A stretch of DNA of 64,000 nt from a virus: positions 1 to 64,000 of IMG/VR virus record IMGVR_UViG_3300044612_001963. One strand, 5' to 3'. Position 1 is the stretch's first letter, and each line of letters begins with the position of its first letter. Below are positions 47,168 through 55,865 of the stretch, one piece after another. The notes beneath the pieces are model-generated. The model had not been told where the DNA came from and did not search any database. It saw only the letters and a program-made list of their open reading frames with translations. The position numbers and the translations under genes are program-made.

Positions 47168-47962
47168 ATGCGTTTCCGATTCACCCCCACCCGGCCCGAA
47201 CTCACCCTCTGGCCGTCCATTGATCCTGACCCCGCTACAGACCAGCAAGGCGGCGGCACTGATACCACCGACAACAGCGACACCAGCGGCCAGGGCGAAA
47301 CCGACGCTGATCGCCTCAAGCGTGCCCTGGAGGCAGAACGCAAACTCAACCGGCAGAACGCTGCACGTGCCGCACAGCTTGAAAACCAGCTGAAAGAGGT
47401 TGGCCAAGTCAACCCGCAGCTGCTGGCCGAAGCACAGGCCAAAGCCGAAGCGGCCGAACGGCAACGCCAGCTACTGGAGCAGCAGATCAACACCCGCCTT
47501 GCTGACGCAGAGCGGAAGTACCAGGAACAGCTCTCACGGCTCACCTCCGAGCTGCAGATCAAAGCATCCGCTGCCGAACGTGAAGCCCTGCGGGTCAAAG
47601 CTGAACGCGAGTTCCTCGCCGCCAAAGGCCTCACCGACGCATCGGAAATCGACGGCCGCACGCCGTTTGACTACATCTGGCAGCTGTTCGGCGGCCAGTA
47701 CGCCGAGGACAAGAACGGGCTCTACATCGTTGACGCAGACGGCAGCCCTGCACTCGACGCTGAAACCGGCAAGCGGATCACCCTACGCGAGCACTACAAC
47801 AAGCTCCGCAAGGATCCCGTCCACGGCATGCACTTCCAGCCGGAATACGGCTCTGGTTCTGGTGGCCGCGCCGGTCGTGATGGCCGCATTAACACCACCG
47901 CCGATCTCTCCAAGGTGCCAACAGGGCAGCTGTTTAGCGAGGCATTTGGTAAGCGCCGGTAA
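47168..47962 (+). CDS. capsid scaffold protein
   Basis: 264 residues. A long charged coiled-coil region (DADRLKRALEAERKLNRQNA...AERQRQLLEQQINTRLADAER, about 40-140) is characteristic of scaffolds. The C-terminal part contains an acidic-basic mix with LFGGQY and GLYIVDADGSPALD. It lies immediately before the major capsid gene. Confidence 0.7.
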   Translation: MRFRFTPTRPELTLWPSIDPDPATDQQGGGTDTTDNSDTSGQGETDADRLKRALEAERKLNRQNAARAAQLENQLKEVGQVNPQLLAEAQAKAEAAERQRQLLEQQINTRLADAERKYQEQLSRLTSELQIKASAAEREALRVKAEREFLAAKGLTDASEIDGRTPFDYIWQLFGGQYAEDKNGLYIVDADGSPALDAETGKRITLREHYNKLRKDPVHGMHFQPEYGSGSGGRAGRDGRINTTADLSKVPTGQLFSEAFGKRR

Positions 47963-47977
47963 CGGCTTAAGCGCAAA

Positions 47978-48045
47978 GGGTCTGCTGGTGATGACACGGG
48001 CTGCGTGATGCAACCCAACCCGGCGTGACGCCACCAGCAGATCCC
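47978..48045 (+). other. long stem-loop in the capsid gene leader
   Basis: GGGTCTGCTGGTG (47978-47990) pairs with CACCAGCAG-A-TCCC (48032-48045), 13 pairs with one bulged base and a 41-base loop that is itself GC-rich. It lies 18 bases before the capsid ATG and may stabilise or regulate the abundant capsid mRNA. Confidence 0.6.
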
Positions 48046-48063
48046 TTTCTCCCCTGATTCCAA

Positions 48064-48984
48064 ATGGGCCTGACCCTTCTGGAGGCGGCCAAGTCGGAAC
48101 GCGACCCGGCTCGCCTCGCTGTTATCCGTGAACTCGCTGAAGGCGAGCTGATGTCTGTCATCCCCTTCCAAAACGTGGAAGGGGAAGGCGTGTTTTACGA
48201 CGTTGAAGCCGAACTGCCTGCAGTTGGTTTCCGTGGCATCAATGAATCCCTCGACGCCACCTATGGCGTGCTCAATCCCCAAGCTGAAAAGCTCAAGATC
48301 ATGGGGGCTGAGATCGATGTGGACACCGCCATCATCGATATGCGTGGCTCGCAGGCCATCGCTGATCAAGTCCAGATGAAGGTGCGCTCTATGCGTATGA
48401 CCTTCGAGGACCAGTTCATCAATGGTGATGAAACCGCCAACCCTCGCGCATTCGATGGCCTCCGCCGCCGGATCAATACCGGCAGCTCCCAGGCAATCAG
48501 CATGGGCGGCGCGCTGTCCCTGTCCGCACTGGATGAACTGATCGACGCCTGCGACGCCATGGGCGGCAACAAGGTGCTGATCATGAACAAGAAAATGCGC
48601 CGGCGCCTGAACACCGCCTCGCGTAATTCCAGTATCGGTGGTTTCATCAACTACAGCCAAAACGAGTTCGGCCGTCGCGTTACCCAGTACGGCGACGTGC
48701 CGATCATCGTTACCGATGTGAATGCACAGAATCAGCCTGTGCAGCCGTTCACCGAGGCCTCCAGCTCCACCAGTATCTACTGCGTGGCGTTTGGCGACCT
48801 GCTCACCACCGCCCTGCAGGGTCGCGCTCGCGGTCAGTTCGGACCTTCCGTCCGTGCCCTGGGTGAAGTTCCCGATGCGCCGGTCGATCGCACCCGGATC
48901 GAGTGGTACTGCGCGATGGCTGTTTACAACGGCCGTTCCGCTGCTCGCCTCACCGGCGTCACCGATGCGGCTGTGGTCGCCTGA
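48064..48984 (+). CDS. major capsid protein (HK97 fold)
   Basis: 306 residues. The order of segments fits HK97-type coats: N-terminal arm (LTLLEAAKSERDPARLAVI), E-loop-like (GEGVFYDVEAELPAVGFRG), spine helix and P-domain (QAIADQVQMKVRSMRMTFEDQFINGD, LDELIDACDAMGGNKVLIM), and the C-terminal A-domain (NEFGRRVTQYGDVPIIVTD). No N-terminal delta domain is present, consistent with a separate scaffold gene. Confidence 0.82.
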   Translation: MGLTLLEAAKSERDPARLAVIRELAEGELMSVIPFQNVEGEGVFYDVEAELPAVGFRGINESLDATYGVLNPQAEKLKIMGAEIDVDTAIIDMRGSQAIADQVQMKVRSMRMTFEDQFINGDETANPRAFDGLRRRINTGSSQAISMGGALSLSALDELIDACDAMGGNKVLIMNKKMRRRLNTASRNSSIGGFINYSQNEFGRRVTQYGDVPIIVTDVNAQNQPVQPFTEASSSTSIYCVAFGDLLTTALQGRARGQFGPSVRALGEVPDAPVDRTRIEWYCAMAVYNGRSAARLTGVTDAAVVA

Positions 48985-49013
48985 TTCTCCCTGATTCCCT
49001 GAGGTAACGCCTA

Positions 49014-49475
49014 ATGTCCCGCTCTACTGGTCTCGCCCCGCGTAGGGGCTACATGATCGACGCAGCCACCGTCCTGGTGGGTGCTGTCGCTGCTGGCGCC
49101 CGAGGCCGCGCCGCTGCTACCCGTACGGGTGCTGCTCAGATCCTGAACACCCGCCTGGAAGCCCAGGACGTGTTCAAGATCGTTGCTCACGGTAACGCCA
49201 GCGCTGCTGGTCAGTACACCATCCAGGTGGCCCACGTGCCCGAGGGTGGCACCGTGAACAACAGCCACTACGCCACCGTGGCGGTGGTCACCTGCGCCCC
49301 TGGCGTTCAGGAGATCCCCATCTCTGGCGTGCAGGCTCGCGCCCTGGCTGCTGCCGGTGCATCCATCACCTCCGGTGATGTGCGTGTGGTGGCGATCCGT
49401 GCCAACGCTGGCACCGATGCCAACGCCCCGGCTGGTGTGAACACGATCAGCCTGCAGGTTGCCCCCGGCGCCTGA
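49014..49475 (+). CDS. putative capsid decoration/head protein
   Basis: 153 residues, Ala/Gly/Val-rich and beta-rich (GAAQILNTRLEAQDVFKIVAHG, AGQYTIQVAHVPEGGTV), ending before a strong terminator. Directly downstream of the capsid gene, the usual place of decoration proteins. A GAGGTAA Shine-Dalgarno-like sequence precedes ATG. Confidence 0.5.
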   Translation: MSRSTGLAPRRGYMIDAATVLVGAVAAGARGRAAATRTGAAQILNTRLEAQDVFKIVAHGNASAAGQYTIQVAHVPEGGTVNNSHYATVAVVTCAPGVQEIPISGVQARALAAAGASITSGDVRVVAIRANAGTDANAPAGVNTISLQVAPGA

Positions 49476-49482
49476 TTCAACC

Positions 49483-49511
49483 GGGGCCCTACGGGGCCCC
49501 TTTGATTTTTT
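49483..49511 (+). terminator. rho-independent terminator after capsid genes
   Basis: GGGGCCC-TACG-GGGCCCC (7-bp perfect stem) followed by TTTGATTTTTT. It separates the abundant capsid transcripts from downstream fibre genes. Confidence 0.85.
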
Positions 49512-49526
49512 ATCTGAGGTGATCTG

Positions 49527-49676
49527 ATGGCAAGTTTCGCCGTGCCCTATGGGGTGAGCGAGGAAGAGATGGCCAAGGCGATGGGTACCGTGGTGGCTGA
49601 ACCGCAGCCTGAACCCGAGCCGGAGCCGAAGGCTGAGCCTGCACCGCGCCGTCGTGGTGTGAAGGCGGAAAACTGA
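49527..49676 (+). CDS. hypothetical small Pro/Glu-rich protein (49 aa)
   Basis: ATG 49527, product begins MASFAVPYGVSEEEMAKAM, has an alternating Pro-Glu stretch and a basic end (APRRRGVKAEN). GAGGTGATCTG upstream gives a possible ribosome binding site. The 3' end contributes a GGAAAACT element (49667-49674) for the next gene. Confidence 0.5.
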   Translation: MASFAVPYGVSEEEMAKAMGTVVAEPQPEPEPEPKAEPAPRRRGVKAEN

Positions 49677-49696
49677 TCTTATAGCGAGCACCGGTC

Positions 49697-50374
49697 ATGC
49701 GCAGAGTTCTGACACCCGCTCACGCGACGTTCTCGGCAGCAAACCGGACGATCACGTTTGCAACTACCGTTCCGGCCAGCATTGGTCACATCCTGCGGGT
49801 GGTGAACCTGACGCGGGCAACGGTTTACTTCGACCCAACTGCTGAAAGTGGGTTGGGTTACCTCAGCAGCGCAACGTATGCGTCACCGGTGCTGACGTTA
49901 GGCGTGAACACTGATGGGCACGCCAACAGTGATGTGCTGTTCATTGAGTATGACGACGGGTTAGGTGCAACGGATGTAAACCTGTCGGGGCCGGTCACGG
50001 TCTCAAATGAGGTTGAGATCAAGAATGACTCAGGGTCTCCGATCCCGGTCACAGGCCCGCTCACCAACGCTGAGCTGAGGGCCGCAGCTGTGCCCACCGA
50101 ACCCCTCGGCATCCCCGGCGTTGCCCGTCAGCTGGCGGCTGGGGCCTCCAGCGCGAACACAGCTCTCACCAGCACCTGCCGGCGGATCTCGATGCGAGCC
50201 GTGGGGGCCGACATTCGGTATGCGATCGGCAGCAGCAGCCAGACGGCCAGCGCCACGTCGCACCTGATCGGCATCGGCGAGCGGCTGGATGTGGCGGTGC
50301 CTGCCACGCCGAACATTGCCGTGATCCGGGGCGGGACGACGAACGGCACGCTGGAGCTGACGGAGCTGCTCTGA
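49697..50374 (+). CDS. phage structural protein (head/fibre)
   Basis: 225 residues. N-terminal AHATFSAANRTITFATTV, then GHILRVVNLTRATVYFDPT, DVLFIEYDDGLGAT and a C-terminal SMRAVGADIRYAIG...HLIGIGERLDVAVPATPNIAVIRGG, matching a widespread phage structural protein family of uncertain place in the virion. GGAAAACT is 22 bases before ATG. Confidence 0.6.
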   Translation: MRRVLTPAHATFSAANRTITFATTVPASIGHILRVVNLTRATVYFDPTAESGLGYLSSATYASPVLTLGVNTDGHANSDVLFIEYDDGLGATDVNLSGPVTVSNEVEIKNDSGSPIPVTGPLTNAELRAAAVPTEPLGIPGVARQLAAGASSANTALTSTCRRISMRAVGADIRYAIGSSSQTASATSHLIGIGERLDVAVPATPNIAVIRGGTTNGTLELTELL

Positions 50375-51420
50375 TGAGGCTCCACGCGACACGGCGAGCG
50401 GCGATTGCGCAGGGTCGCGGGCTGGGCAATCCGCTGTGGGACCTGGCGGGTGTGCCGGCGTCACTGGACCTGCGCTTCGCTGAGTCGAAATCGCTGATCG
50501 ATGCGGTCAGTGGGCAGCAACTGATCACGTTCACCAGGCAATCTGATCGAAGCATCATAACTTCCACTGGCGGAATGGACATAATCGGCACTGCCACGGC
50601 CGGCTTTACCCATGATCCATTCACGCTTGAATCACTTGGCCTATTCCTTGAAGAACCAAGGCCTAATCTGCTGCTGAATAGCGCAGCGCCTGCAAGTCAG
50701 AACATAACAGTAGCGGCAACTGCTTACACGCTCAGCTTCTACGGCAGCGGCGACATTGTGCTGACAGGTGCGCACTCTGCCACGGTAATTGGCACGGGCG
50801 TCTTCCCTAATCGTCGGGTTCTGACATTTACCCCTACGGCTGGCACGCTTGGAGTCACGGTGAGCGGCACGGTGGAGTTTGCCAATCTTGAGCCTGGATC
50901 ATTTGCAACGAGCTGGATTCCAACTGGCGCATCTCAGGCCACCCGCAGCGCAGATGTGGCGAGTATCACGGGCAGTGCGTTTAGTGGGTTTTACAATCAG
51001 ACAGAGGGAACAATTTTGGCAAGCGGCTTTAGATATGGCACGGCTGACGGAAGGTTTGCTGGATTTGATAGTGGGTCCATCAGCGATGCCTATGTATTAA
51101 CAGCTAGTTCTGTAAGAAACGTCGTAATCAGCTCTGTTAGTAATGGAGGTTTTGGAGGAGGAGTTACTACGGCTAACAGTTTTGCATATCTTGCGCCAAT
51201 AAAAGCAGCGGCCACCTTTAGCAGTGCAGACAATGAAACCGCGTGCCTTAATGGCGGTGCGGTTGCGTCAGGGGCGGCAACTGCTCCTTCGGCAAGCCTG
51301 ACAACAATGAGAATCGGTGCGCAAGCAGGCCCGGCTGGTTTTTACAACGGCACCATCCGCCGCCTCACCTACTGGCCCCAACGCCTCCCCAACTCCACGC
51401 TGCAAAATATAACCCTCTAA
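50374..51420 (+). CDS. fibre-like protein with concanavalin-type domain
   Basis: 348 residues. Middle and C-terminal parts are beta-rich (SLGLFLEEPRPNLLLNS, YGSGDIVLTGAHS, GSFATSWIPTG, and a final RRLTYWPQRLPNSTLQNITL typical of LamG-like phage fibres). Likely a glycan-binding adhesin of the head or tail. Confidence 0.65.
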   Translation: MRLHATRRAAIAQGRGLGNPLWDLAGVPASLDLRFAESKSLIDAVSGQQLITFTRQSDRSIITSTGGMDIIGTATAGFTHDPFTLESLGLFLEEPRPNLLLNSAAPASQNITVAATAYTLSFYGSGDIVLTGAHSATVIGTGVFPNRRVLTFTPTAGTLGVTVSGTVEFANLEPGSFATSWIPTGASQATRSADVASITGSAFSGFYNQTEGTILASGFRYGTADGRFAGFDSGSISDAYVLTASSVRNVVISSVSNGGFGGGVTTANSFAYLAPIKAAATFSSADNETACLNGGAVASGAATAPSASLTTMRIGAQAGPAGFYNGTIRRLTYWPQRLPNSTLQNITL

Positions 51421-51422
51421 CC

Positions 51423-51755
51423 ATGTACTGCTTCCGCTTCCCCACCCGCAACCAATTCCGCACCCTCGCCGCCGCCGAGGGCCTGATCACCGACGACGAC
51501 GAGCTGATCACCAGCAGCCACACCCATGCCCTCGATGAGGTTGGCACCATCCACGAAGGCGGCACCTACGACCCCGAGACGGGCGAAGTGATCACCCCGC
51601 CCGTTGCGCTCTCCGGCTGGCATGTGAACACCATCGGCCTAGCCCCTGAGGCGTGGGACCAGTATCTGGTGGTGGTGAACAGTCCATCCCGCGTGTTTCT
51701 CGGCGGCCCCACCCAGGCCCCTGATTCCGCCACCCTGGAGGCTATGGCCCAATGA
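51423..51755 (+). CDS. hypothetical acidic protein
   Basis: 110 residues (MYCFRFPTRNQFRTLAAAEG, DDDELITSSHTHALDEVGTI, GWHVNTIGLAPEAWDQYLVVV). Accompanies fibre genes in similar phages and may be a fibre chaperone-like partner. It overlaps the next gene by 4 bases. Confidence 0.55.
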   Translation: MYCFRFPTRNQFRTLAAAEGLITDDDELITSSHTHALDEVGTIHEGGTYDPETGEVITPPVALSGWHVNTIGLAPEAWDQYLVVVNSPSRVFLGGPTQAPDSATLEAMAQ

Positions 51756-51922
51756 CCAATCCCTATCTGCGTGCTGCCCAAAAATTCCCCGCCATCCGCC
51801 AGCAGGCCGCCGAGCGCCTCAGCAAGCGCCCCGATCATGCAGGCCGCCCGATCATCCCCGAGGTGGTCGAGGATCGCCCCCAGCGCCCGGCAGGCAGCCC
51901 GAACCCGCGCAGGATGCCGTAG
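51752..51922 (+). CDS. hypothetical small protein (56 aa)
   Basis: ATG 51752 overlaps the previous stop. Helical N-terminus (LRAAQKFPAIRQQAAERLSK) and a Pro/Arg-rich end. Single-base overlap with the next g of GTG 51922. Confidence 0.5.
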   Translation: MTNPYLRAAQKFPAIRQQAAERLSKRPDHAGRPIIPEVVEDRPQRPAGSPNPRRMP

Positions 51923-52011
51923 TGGTGCGCCGCGCCAAGGACGAACGGGGCCGGTTTAAGGCCGACGACCCAACCACGCCCGAGGACGAAGCATGGGAAG
52001 AAGTGCCCTGA
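51922..52011 (+). CDS. hypothetical micro-protein (29 aa)
   Basis: GTG 51922 encodes 29 residues (RRAKDERGRFKADDPTTPED...), a widely seen small phage peptide pattern with a basic start and acidic end. Overlaps the next gene. Confidence 0.4.
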   Translation: MVRRAKDERGRFKADDPTTPEDEAWEEVP

Positions 52012-52142
52012 TCCTGCTGATCGTCCTTTCCGCCCCGTGGACGGTGGGAATGTTCGCTGCAGCGTTGCAGGTTCCTGTTTGGATTGCGGCGGTTGCAGCG
52101 CTGCCGGTCTACGTCGTGCTGTTTGATGTGATCCAGCCATGA
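51993..52142 (+). CDS. small two-span membrane protein (49 aa)
   Basis: ATG 51993; two hydrophobic segments (ALILLIVLSAPWTVGMFAAA and VWIAAVAALPVYVVLF) separated by a short turn. Could be a second holin or a membrane factor linked with the depolymerase module. Overlaps the preceding micro-gene by 19 bases. Confidence 0.45.
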   Translation: MGRSALILLIVLSAPWTVGMFAAALQVPVWIAAVAALPVYVVLFDVIQP

Positions 52143-52180
52143 GAGCCCGGTAAACTATAAGCAACCACCACGATCATCCA

Positions 52181-55009
52181 ATGTCCGCCATCGAAACACG
52201 CGCCGCGTGGATAATCTCAACTTATCGCAATGTCACGCTCGGCAGCAGTCCACCGAACGGCCCGACTGCGCAGAAGTTTGGTTGGGCAGATACCCTGGCC
52301 CGGCTGACGCTGAACCCTGCTGATCCGGCGCCTGTTGCCCGGTTCATGGCGCTGCTGACCAGCACGCAGTATCGGTTCAACGAGTCGTTCATGCCTGCAG
52401 GCGCTGGCTGGATTCTCTGCAAACACTGGGACCGGTTCACGCCTGAGCAACGGGCCACGCTGGCGGCCAAGCTGAAAACCGTCAGCGGCCTGCTCAGCCA
52501 CGGCACCGAGAATCACTTTCTGATCAAGTACGTTGGCGCGTCGCTGTTCGCCCAGCTCTGGCCCAGTGAGACGGGATGGTATGACGCAATCACCCGCCGC
52601 CGCATGACGAGTGCTGAGTTTGGCGCTGTGGTGAAACAACGCATCCTGGCAACGCTGCGCAGTTACTTTGACAAGGGCTATAACGAACACCTCTCCCCTA
52701 ATTATCTGCCGGTCCATCTGTATCCGCTGCAGGCGTTGTATTCATGCACAACCGACCCAGAGATCAAGGCCGCTGCCGATGCCGTGCTCACCTATCACGC
52801 TGCAGACATGGCGGCGAACTTCTTTCACGGCAACACCATCGCCCCGTACAACCGGCCTGGCCCCTACCGCAACATCGAACCGCAGCGCAACACCGTGCTG
52901 AATACCCACCTCAAGGCGGTGCATTGGCTGTGGTGGGCTGAACTGATGCCAGTGAGCGACCGCCCGCCGATGCGGTTTCCGTCGCTCAACTCGTTTGAGG
53001 AATCGCGGCACTATGCCGTCTGCTCTGCAATTTCCGCCTGGCGACCGCCTGCAGTGCTGGCCGACCTGGCGGCAGGCAAGGGGATCTTGCCGTTCAGTCT
53101 GCGCGGATCTGCTGCAGGGTTTGGCGAGTTCGCCCGTGGTGATGCCGCCTACACCGAGCGCACTGTTTACCGCCATCAGGACTACGCCATCGGCTCAGGG
53201 AATTTCGTCACCAACATCAACAGCCCGGTGCCAGCCCGTGGCCAGGGCCTCAGTGAACGCTGCGGGCATCAGGTGCTGCTCAGGACCAGTAAGCCTCTGG
53301 CCGAGATTGTCTGCACCCACCCGTACTGGCGCACTGCCTCTGGCCAGTACGCCTGGCTCAGCCGCAGCTCACCGTTCCAGCAGAACGCGCAGCACGAATC
53401 CACGCTGATCTCGCTGTTCAGCATCCCCGTCACCGATCCGTTCAAGGGCCGCACAGACAGGACGTGGGAGACCTACCGGGGCCCGATGATCCAGCAGGCC
53501 TGGATCCGCTGGCCCAAGGGCCTCGACGAGGCTGTGCAGGCCAACGGCTGGCACTTCCTGAGGGAAGGTTCCACCTACGTGGCCATCCGCGCCTGGGGGG
53601 CGTCGGAGCTGATCTCTGGTGAGTTCCCCGACATGCACGTTCTCCACAGTTCTGGCGCACAGAACGTCGTGATCATGGACGTGGCATCGGCGGCTGAGTT
53701 CGCCACCTTCGCTGCGTTCCGCGCTGCTGCGCTGGCTGCTCCGCTGTCAGTGAATCTGGCAGGGCCGTCCGTTACCTACAGGAACGTTCGCGGCCAAACC
53801 ATCGCCGCCACCTGGGGGGCATTCAACCCGGCCAGTCAAATCATCGAATCATTCCCTCGCCTGGAGGTAAACGGCCAGGCCCAGCCTGCCCGATCCGCTG
53901 CCGTCATTCAGTCGGGGCCCATCAGCCTGATCGACCGGCAGCTCAAGGTAAAACTTCCCAGCGGCGGCCTGTCGGTGGACTGGCGCGGTGGGGTGCCTGT
54001 GTTCGGTGGGGTTCCGGCTCCGGCTCCAGCGCCTGCACCGGCCCCAGCGCCGCAGCCAGCACCAGCCCCGGCCCCCCAGCCTGCCCCGGCCCCAGCCCAG
54101 GGCAGCCCCATCGTGCAGTGGGGCGATTCCATGACCCAGGCCCTCGCCTCACGCCTCGCCACTGCCCTAGCCGATGGGCGCCGAATCGTCAACCGGGGCA
54201 ATGGCGGCCAGACATCAATGGAAATCGCCGGTCGTCAAGGCGGCCTACCTGTCCACGTTCGCGTGACCGGTGAGCGCATCCCTGCATCTGGTGATGTTGC
54301 CATTGCGTTCGTCGCGCCATCACCACCCATTGCCAAGTGGGCTGCTGTCGGCGTGCCCGTCACCATCGCAGGCGTGCAGGGCCTGCTCAAGCCCGTCGTG
54401 GCATCCAAGGAAACCCGGCACCGCCCACTGGGCTACACCTTCACCAGATCAACCCCTGGTGCCATCGTTGCCGCGCCTGGCAATCAGCTCGTCAGCCCGC
54501 ATCTCACCGACGAGCAGAACGGCAACAGCCTCAACAGCTACGCCTCAATTCTGTGGCTGGGCCGCAATGGTGTTGGTTCATCTCTGCACACTGATGTGAC
54601 GGTCTACCGCCGGATGCTGGAGATCATCACCACTGATCGGGTGATGATCCTGCCGGTGTTCAACGGCGCCCGTTCTGAATCTCTCGGCAGATCTCCCTGC
54701 AGAACAGTGATGGCCCGCAATGCTGCCGTCGCCGCAGCATTCCCGCAGCAGTTCTTCGATGCCCGCCGCGCCTTCATTGATGGCGCCGAAGCCTGGTTCC
54801 GCACTCGCTACCCAGCCGAGTACGCCCGCGACTGGCCAGCCAAGTTCCCTGAACGCTCCCCCGACAACCTGGGCACCGGCAGCGCATGGGACATCGCCAA
54901 CGACCTGCCGCCTCGCGCCTTGCGGAAGGACTGGATCCACCTCAACGAGTTTGGAAACGAGTTCATCGCTGAACTGCTGGCCGCTGAGGTGAAGCGGCGG
55001 GGGTGGTGA
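52181..55009 (+). CDS. large depolymerase: polysaccharide lyase-like plus SGNH esterase
   Basis: 942 residues. Residues about 1-310 form an alpha/alpha-toroid-like helical domain (AGWILCKHWDRFTPEQRATL, NYLPVHLYPLQALYSCTTD) and about 340-605 a beta-sandwich, as in alginate/heparin-type lyases. A Pro-Ala linker (about 609-645) leads to an SGNH hydrolase: G-D-S at 648-650 (QWGDSMT), a NGGQTSMEIAG block with the oxyanion Gly/Asn, and a C-terminal D917-x-x-H920 (DWIHLN). It would cleave and deacylate capsular or extracellular polysaccharide. Lyase assignment is by fold pattern; esterase assignment is firm. Confidence 0.72.
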   Translation: MSAIETRAAWIISTYRNVTLGSSPPNGPTAQKFGWADTLARLTLNPADPAPVARFMALLTSTQYRFNESFMPAGAGWILCKHWDRFTPEQRATLAAKLKTVSGLLSHGTENHFLIKYVGASLFAQLWPSETGWYDAITRRRMTSAEFGAVVKQRILATLRSYFDKGYNEHLSPNYLPVHLYPLQALYSCTTDPEIKAAADAVLTYHAADMAANFFHGNTIAPYNRPGPYRNIEPQRNTVLNTHLKAVHWLWWAELMPVSDRPPMRFPSLNSFEESRHYAVCSAISAWRPPAVLADLAAGKGILPFSLRGSAAGFGEFARGDAAYTERTVYRHQDYAIGSGNFVTNINSPVPARGQGLSERCGHQVLLRTSKPLAEIVCTHPYWRTASGQYAWLSRSSPFQQNAQHESTLISLFSIPVTDPFKGRTDRTWETYRGPMIQQAWIRWPKGLDEAVQANGWHFLREGSTYVAIRAWGASELISGEFPDMHVLHSSGAQNVVIMDVASAAEFATFAAFRAAALAAPLSVNLAGPSVTYRNVRGQTIAATWGAFNPASQIIESFPRLEVNGQAQPARSAAVIQSGPISLIDRQLKVKLPSGGLSVDWRGGVPVFGGVPAPAPAPAPAPAPQPAPAPAPQPAPAPAQGSPIVQWGDSMTQALASRLATALADGRRIVNRGNGGQTSMEIAGRQGGLPVHVRVTGERIPASGDVAIAFVAPSPPIAKWAAVGVPVTIAGVQGLLKPVVASKETRHRPLGYTFTRSTPGAIVAAPGNQLVSPHLTDEQNGNSLNSYASILWLGRNGVGSSLHTDVTVYRRMLEIITTDRVMILPVFNGARSESLGRSPCRTVMARNAAVAAAFPQQFFDARRAFIDGAEAWFRTRYPAEYARDWPAKFPERSPDNLGTGSAWDIANDLPPRALRKDWIHLNEFGNEFIAELLAAEVKRRGW

Positions 55010-55182
55010 TGATTACCTGGATTCGCGATCGACTGCCCACCGCCGCTGATGCCGACCTGCACGGCATGGTGCGCTGGAATCCGATGCTCCCCGGCATGCT
55101 CATCCCCTGGCATGAAGTCCGCACCGGTGAAGTCTGGTCGCGTTCTGCCGCATGGCAGGAAAACTCAGAGCATGGACACTGA
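55009..55182 (+). CDS. hypothetical small protein (57 aa)
   Basis: ATG 55009 overlaps the depolymerase stop (TGATG). The product (MITWIRDRLPTAADADLHGM, WNPMLPGMLIPWHEVRTGEVW) is Trp-rich. It overlaps the next gene by 11 bases. Function unknown. Confidence 0.5.
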   Translation: MITWIRDRLPTAADADLHGMVRWNPMLPGMLIPWHEVRTGEVWSRSAAWQENSEHGH

Positions 55183-55567
55183 GCCCGGTTCGCTGCTCCA
55201 GCTCGTTGACCGGCTCGGGAAGCTGGAAGGCCTCATTATCGGCCTGCAAACATCCATCGGCCAGTCGCAGACCCAGACAACGGCCTTCATGGCCAGGGTT
55301 GAACGCCTCGAATCAAGGCAGGTGGAGCTTGAGAGGAACATGATCACCAAGGATGACATCAGCAGCCTGGTGACCAAAGTGGACGCCCTGGCTACCAGCG
55401 ATGCACGGCAGCAGGGCGGTTCAGCTGTCGCTACGTGGTCAGTACAGCAGATCGCCAGCTGGGGTGCGTTGATCATCGCCACGCTCGCCCTGGTGGGCGT
55501 CGGCGCCAACCGCGATCGAATCCAGCACCAGACGCCTACGCCTGCTGGCCGGCACGGTTCGCCTTGA
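55172..55567 (+). CDS. coiled-coil membrane protein (XhlA/holin-like)
   Basis: 131 residues from ATG 55172. A helical coiled-coil region (LLQLVDRLGKLEGLIIGLQT, MARVERLESRQVELER, about 5-70) is followed by one C-terminal transmembrane segment (VQQIASWGALIIATLALVGV, about 92-114), the topology of XhlA-type phage proteins associated with lysis. GGAAAACT at 55158-55165 is 6 bases before ATG. Its 3' end overlaps a convergent minus gene. Confidence 0.6.
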   Translation: MDTEPGSLLQLVDRLGKLEGLIIGLQTSIGQSQTQTTAFMARVERLESRQVELERNMITKDDISSLVTKVDALATSDARQQGGSAVATWSVQQIASWGALIIATLALVGVGANRDRIQHQTPTPAGRHGSP

Positions 55568-55835
55568 ACAGGTCCATCAGCTCCCGGTAGTACGGCAGCA
55601 GGTGCGTTGGATCCGTGCCCCGGATGCCATACACCATCAGCGGATCACCGGTTGCAACGCTCCACTGGCCTGGTGCTGACCTTGAGGCGGTGTAACCAAT
55701 CACGCCGGCCAGCATCTCGCGAACACCAAACATGGTGCCGGATGGCAGCACCTGAAACTCGCGGCCATAGATTTTGGCGCCATCGCTGAACTCGAACACC
55801 TGCAGCTCACCCCATGCCACAGATGTTTCGGGCAT
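55536..55835 (-). CDS. hypothetical protein
   Basis: 99 residues from ATG 55835 (MPETSVAWGELQVFEFSDG); a GTG at 55841 is possible. Beta-rich with a C-terminal helix (HLLPYYRELMDLFKANR). A GGAAACCT element is 20 bases upstream of this ATG, supporting that start. First minus-strand gene after the late operon. Confidence 0.55.
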   Translation of the reverse strand: MPETSVAWGELQVFEFSDGAKIYGREFQVLPSGTMFGVREMLAGVIGYTASRSAPGQWSVATGDPLMVYGIRGTDPTHLLPYYRELMDLFKANRAGQQA

Positions 55836-55865
55836 CGCCACGCAGCGCCTGCTTCAGGTTTCCGG

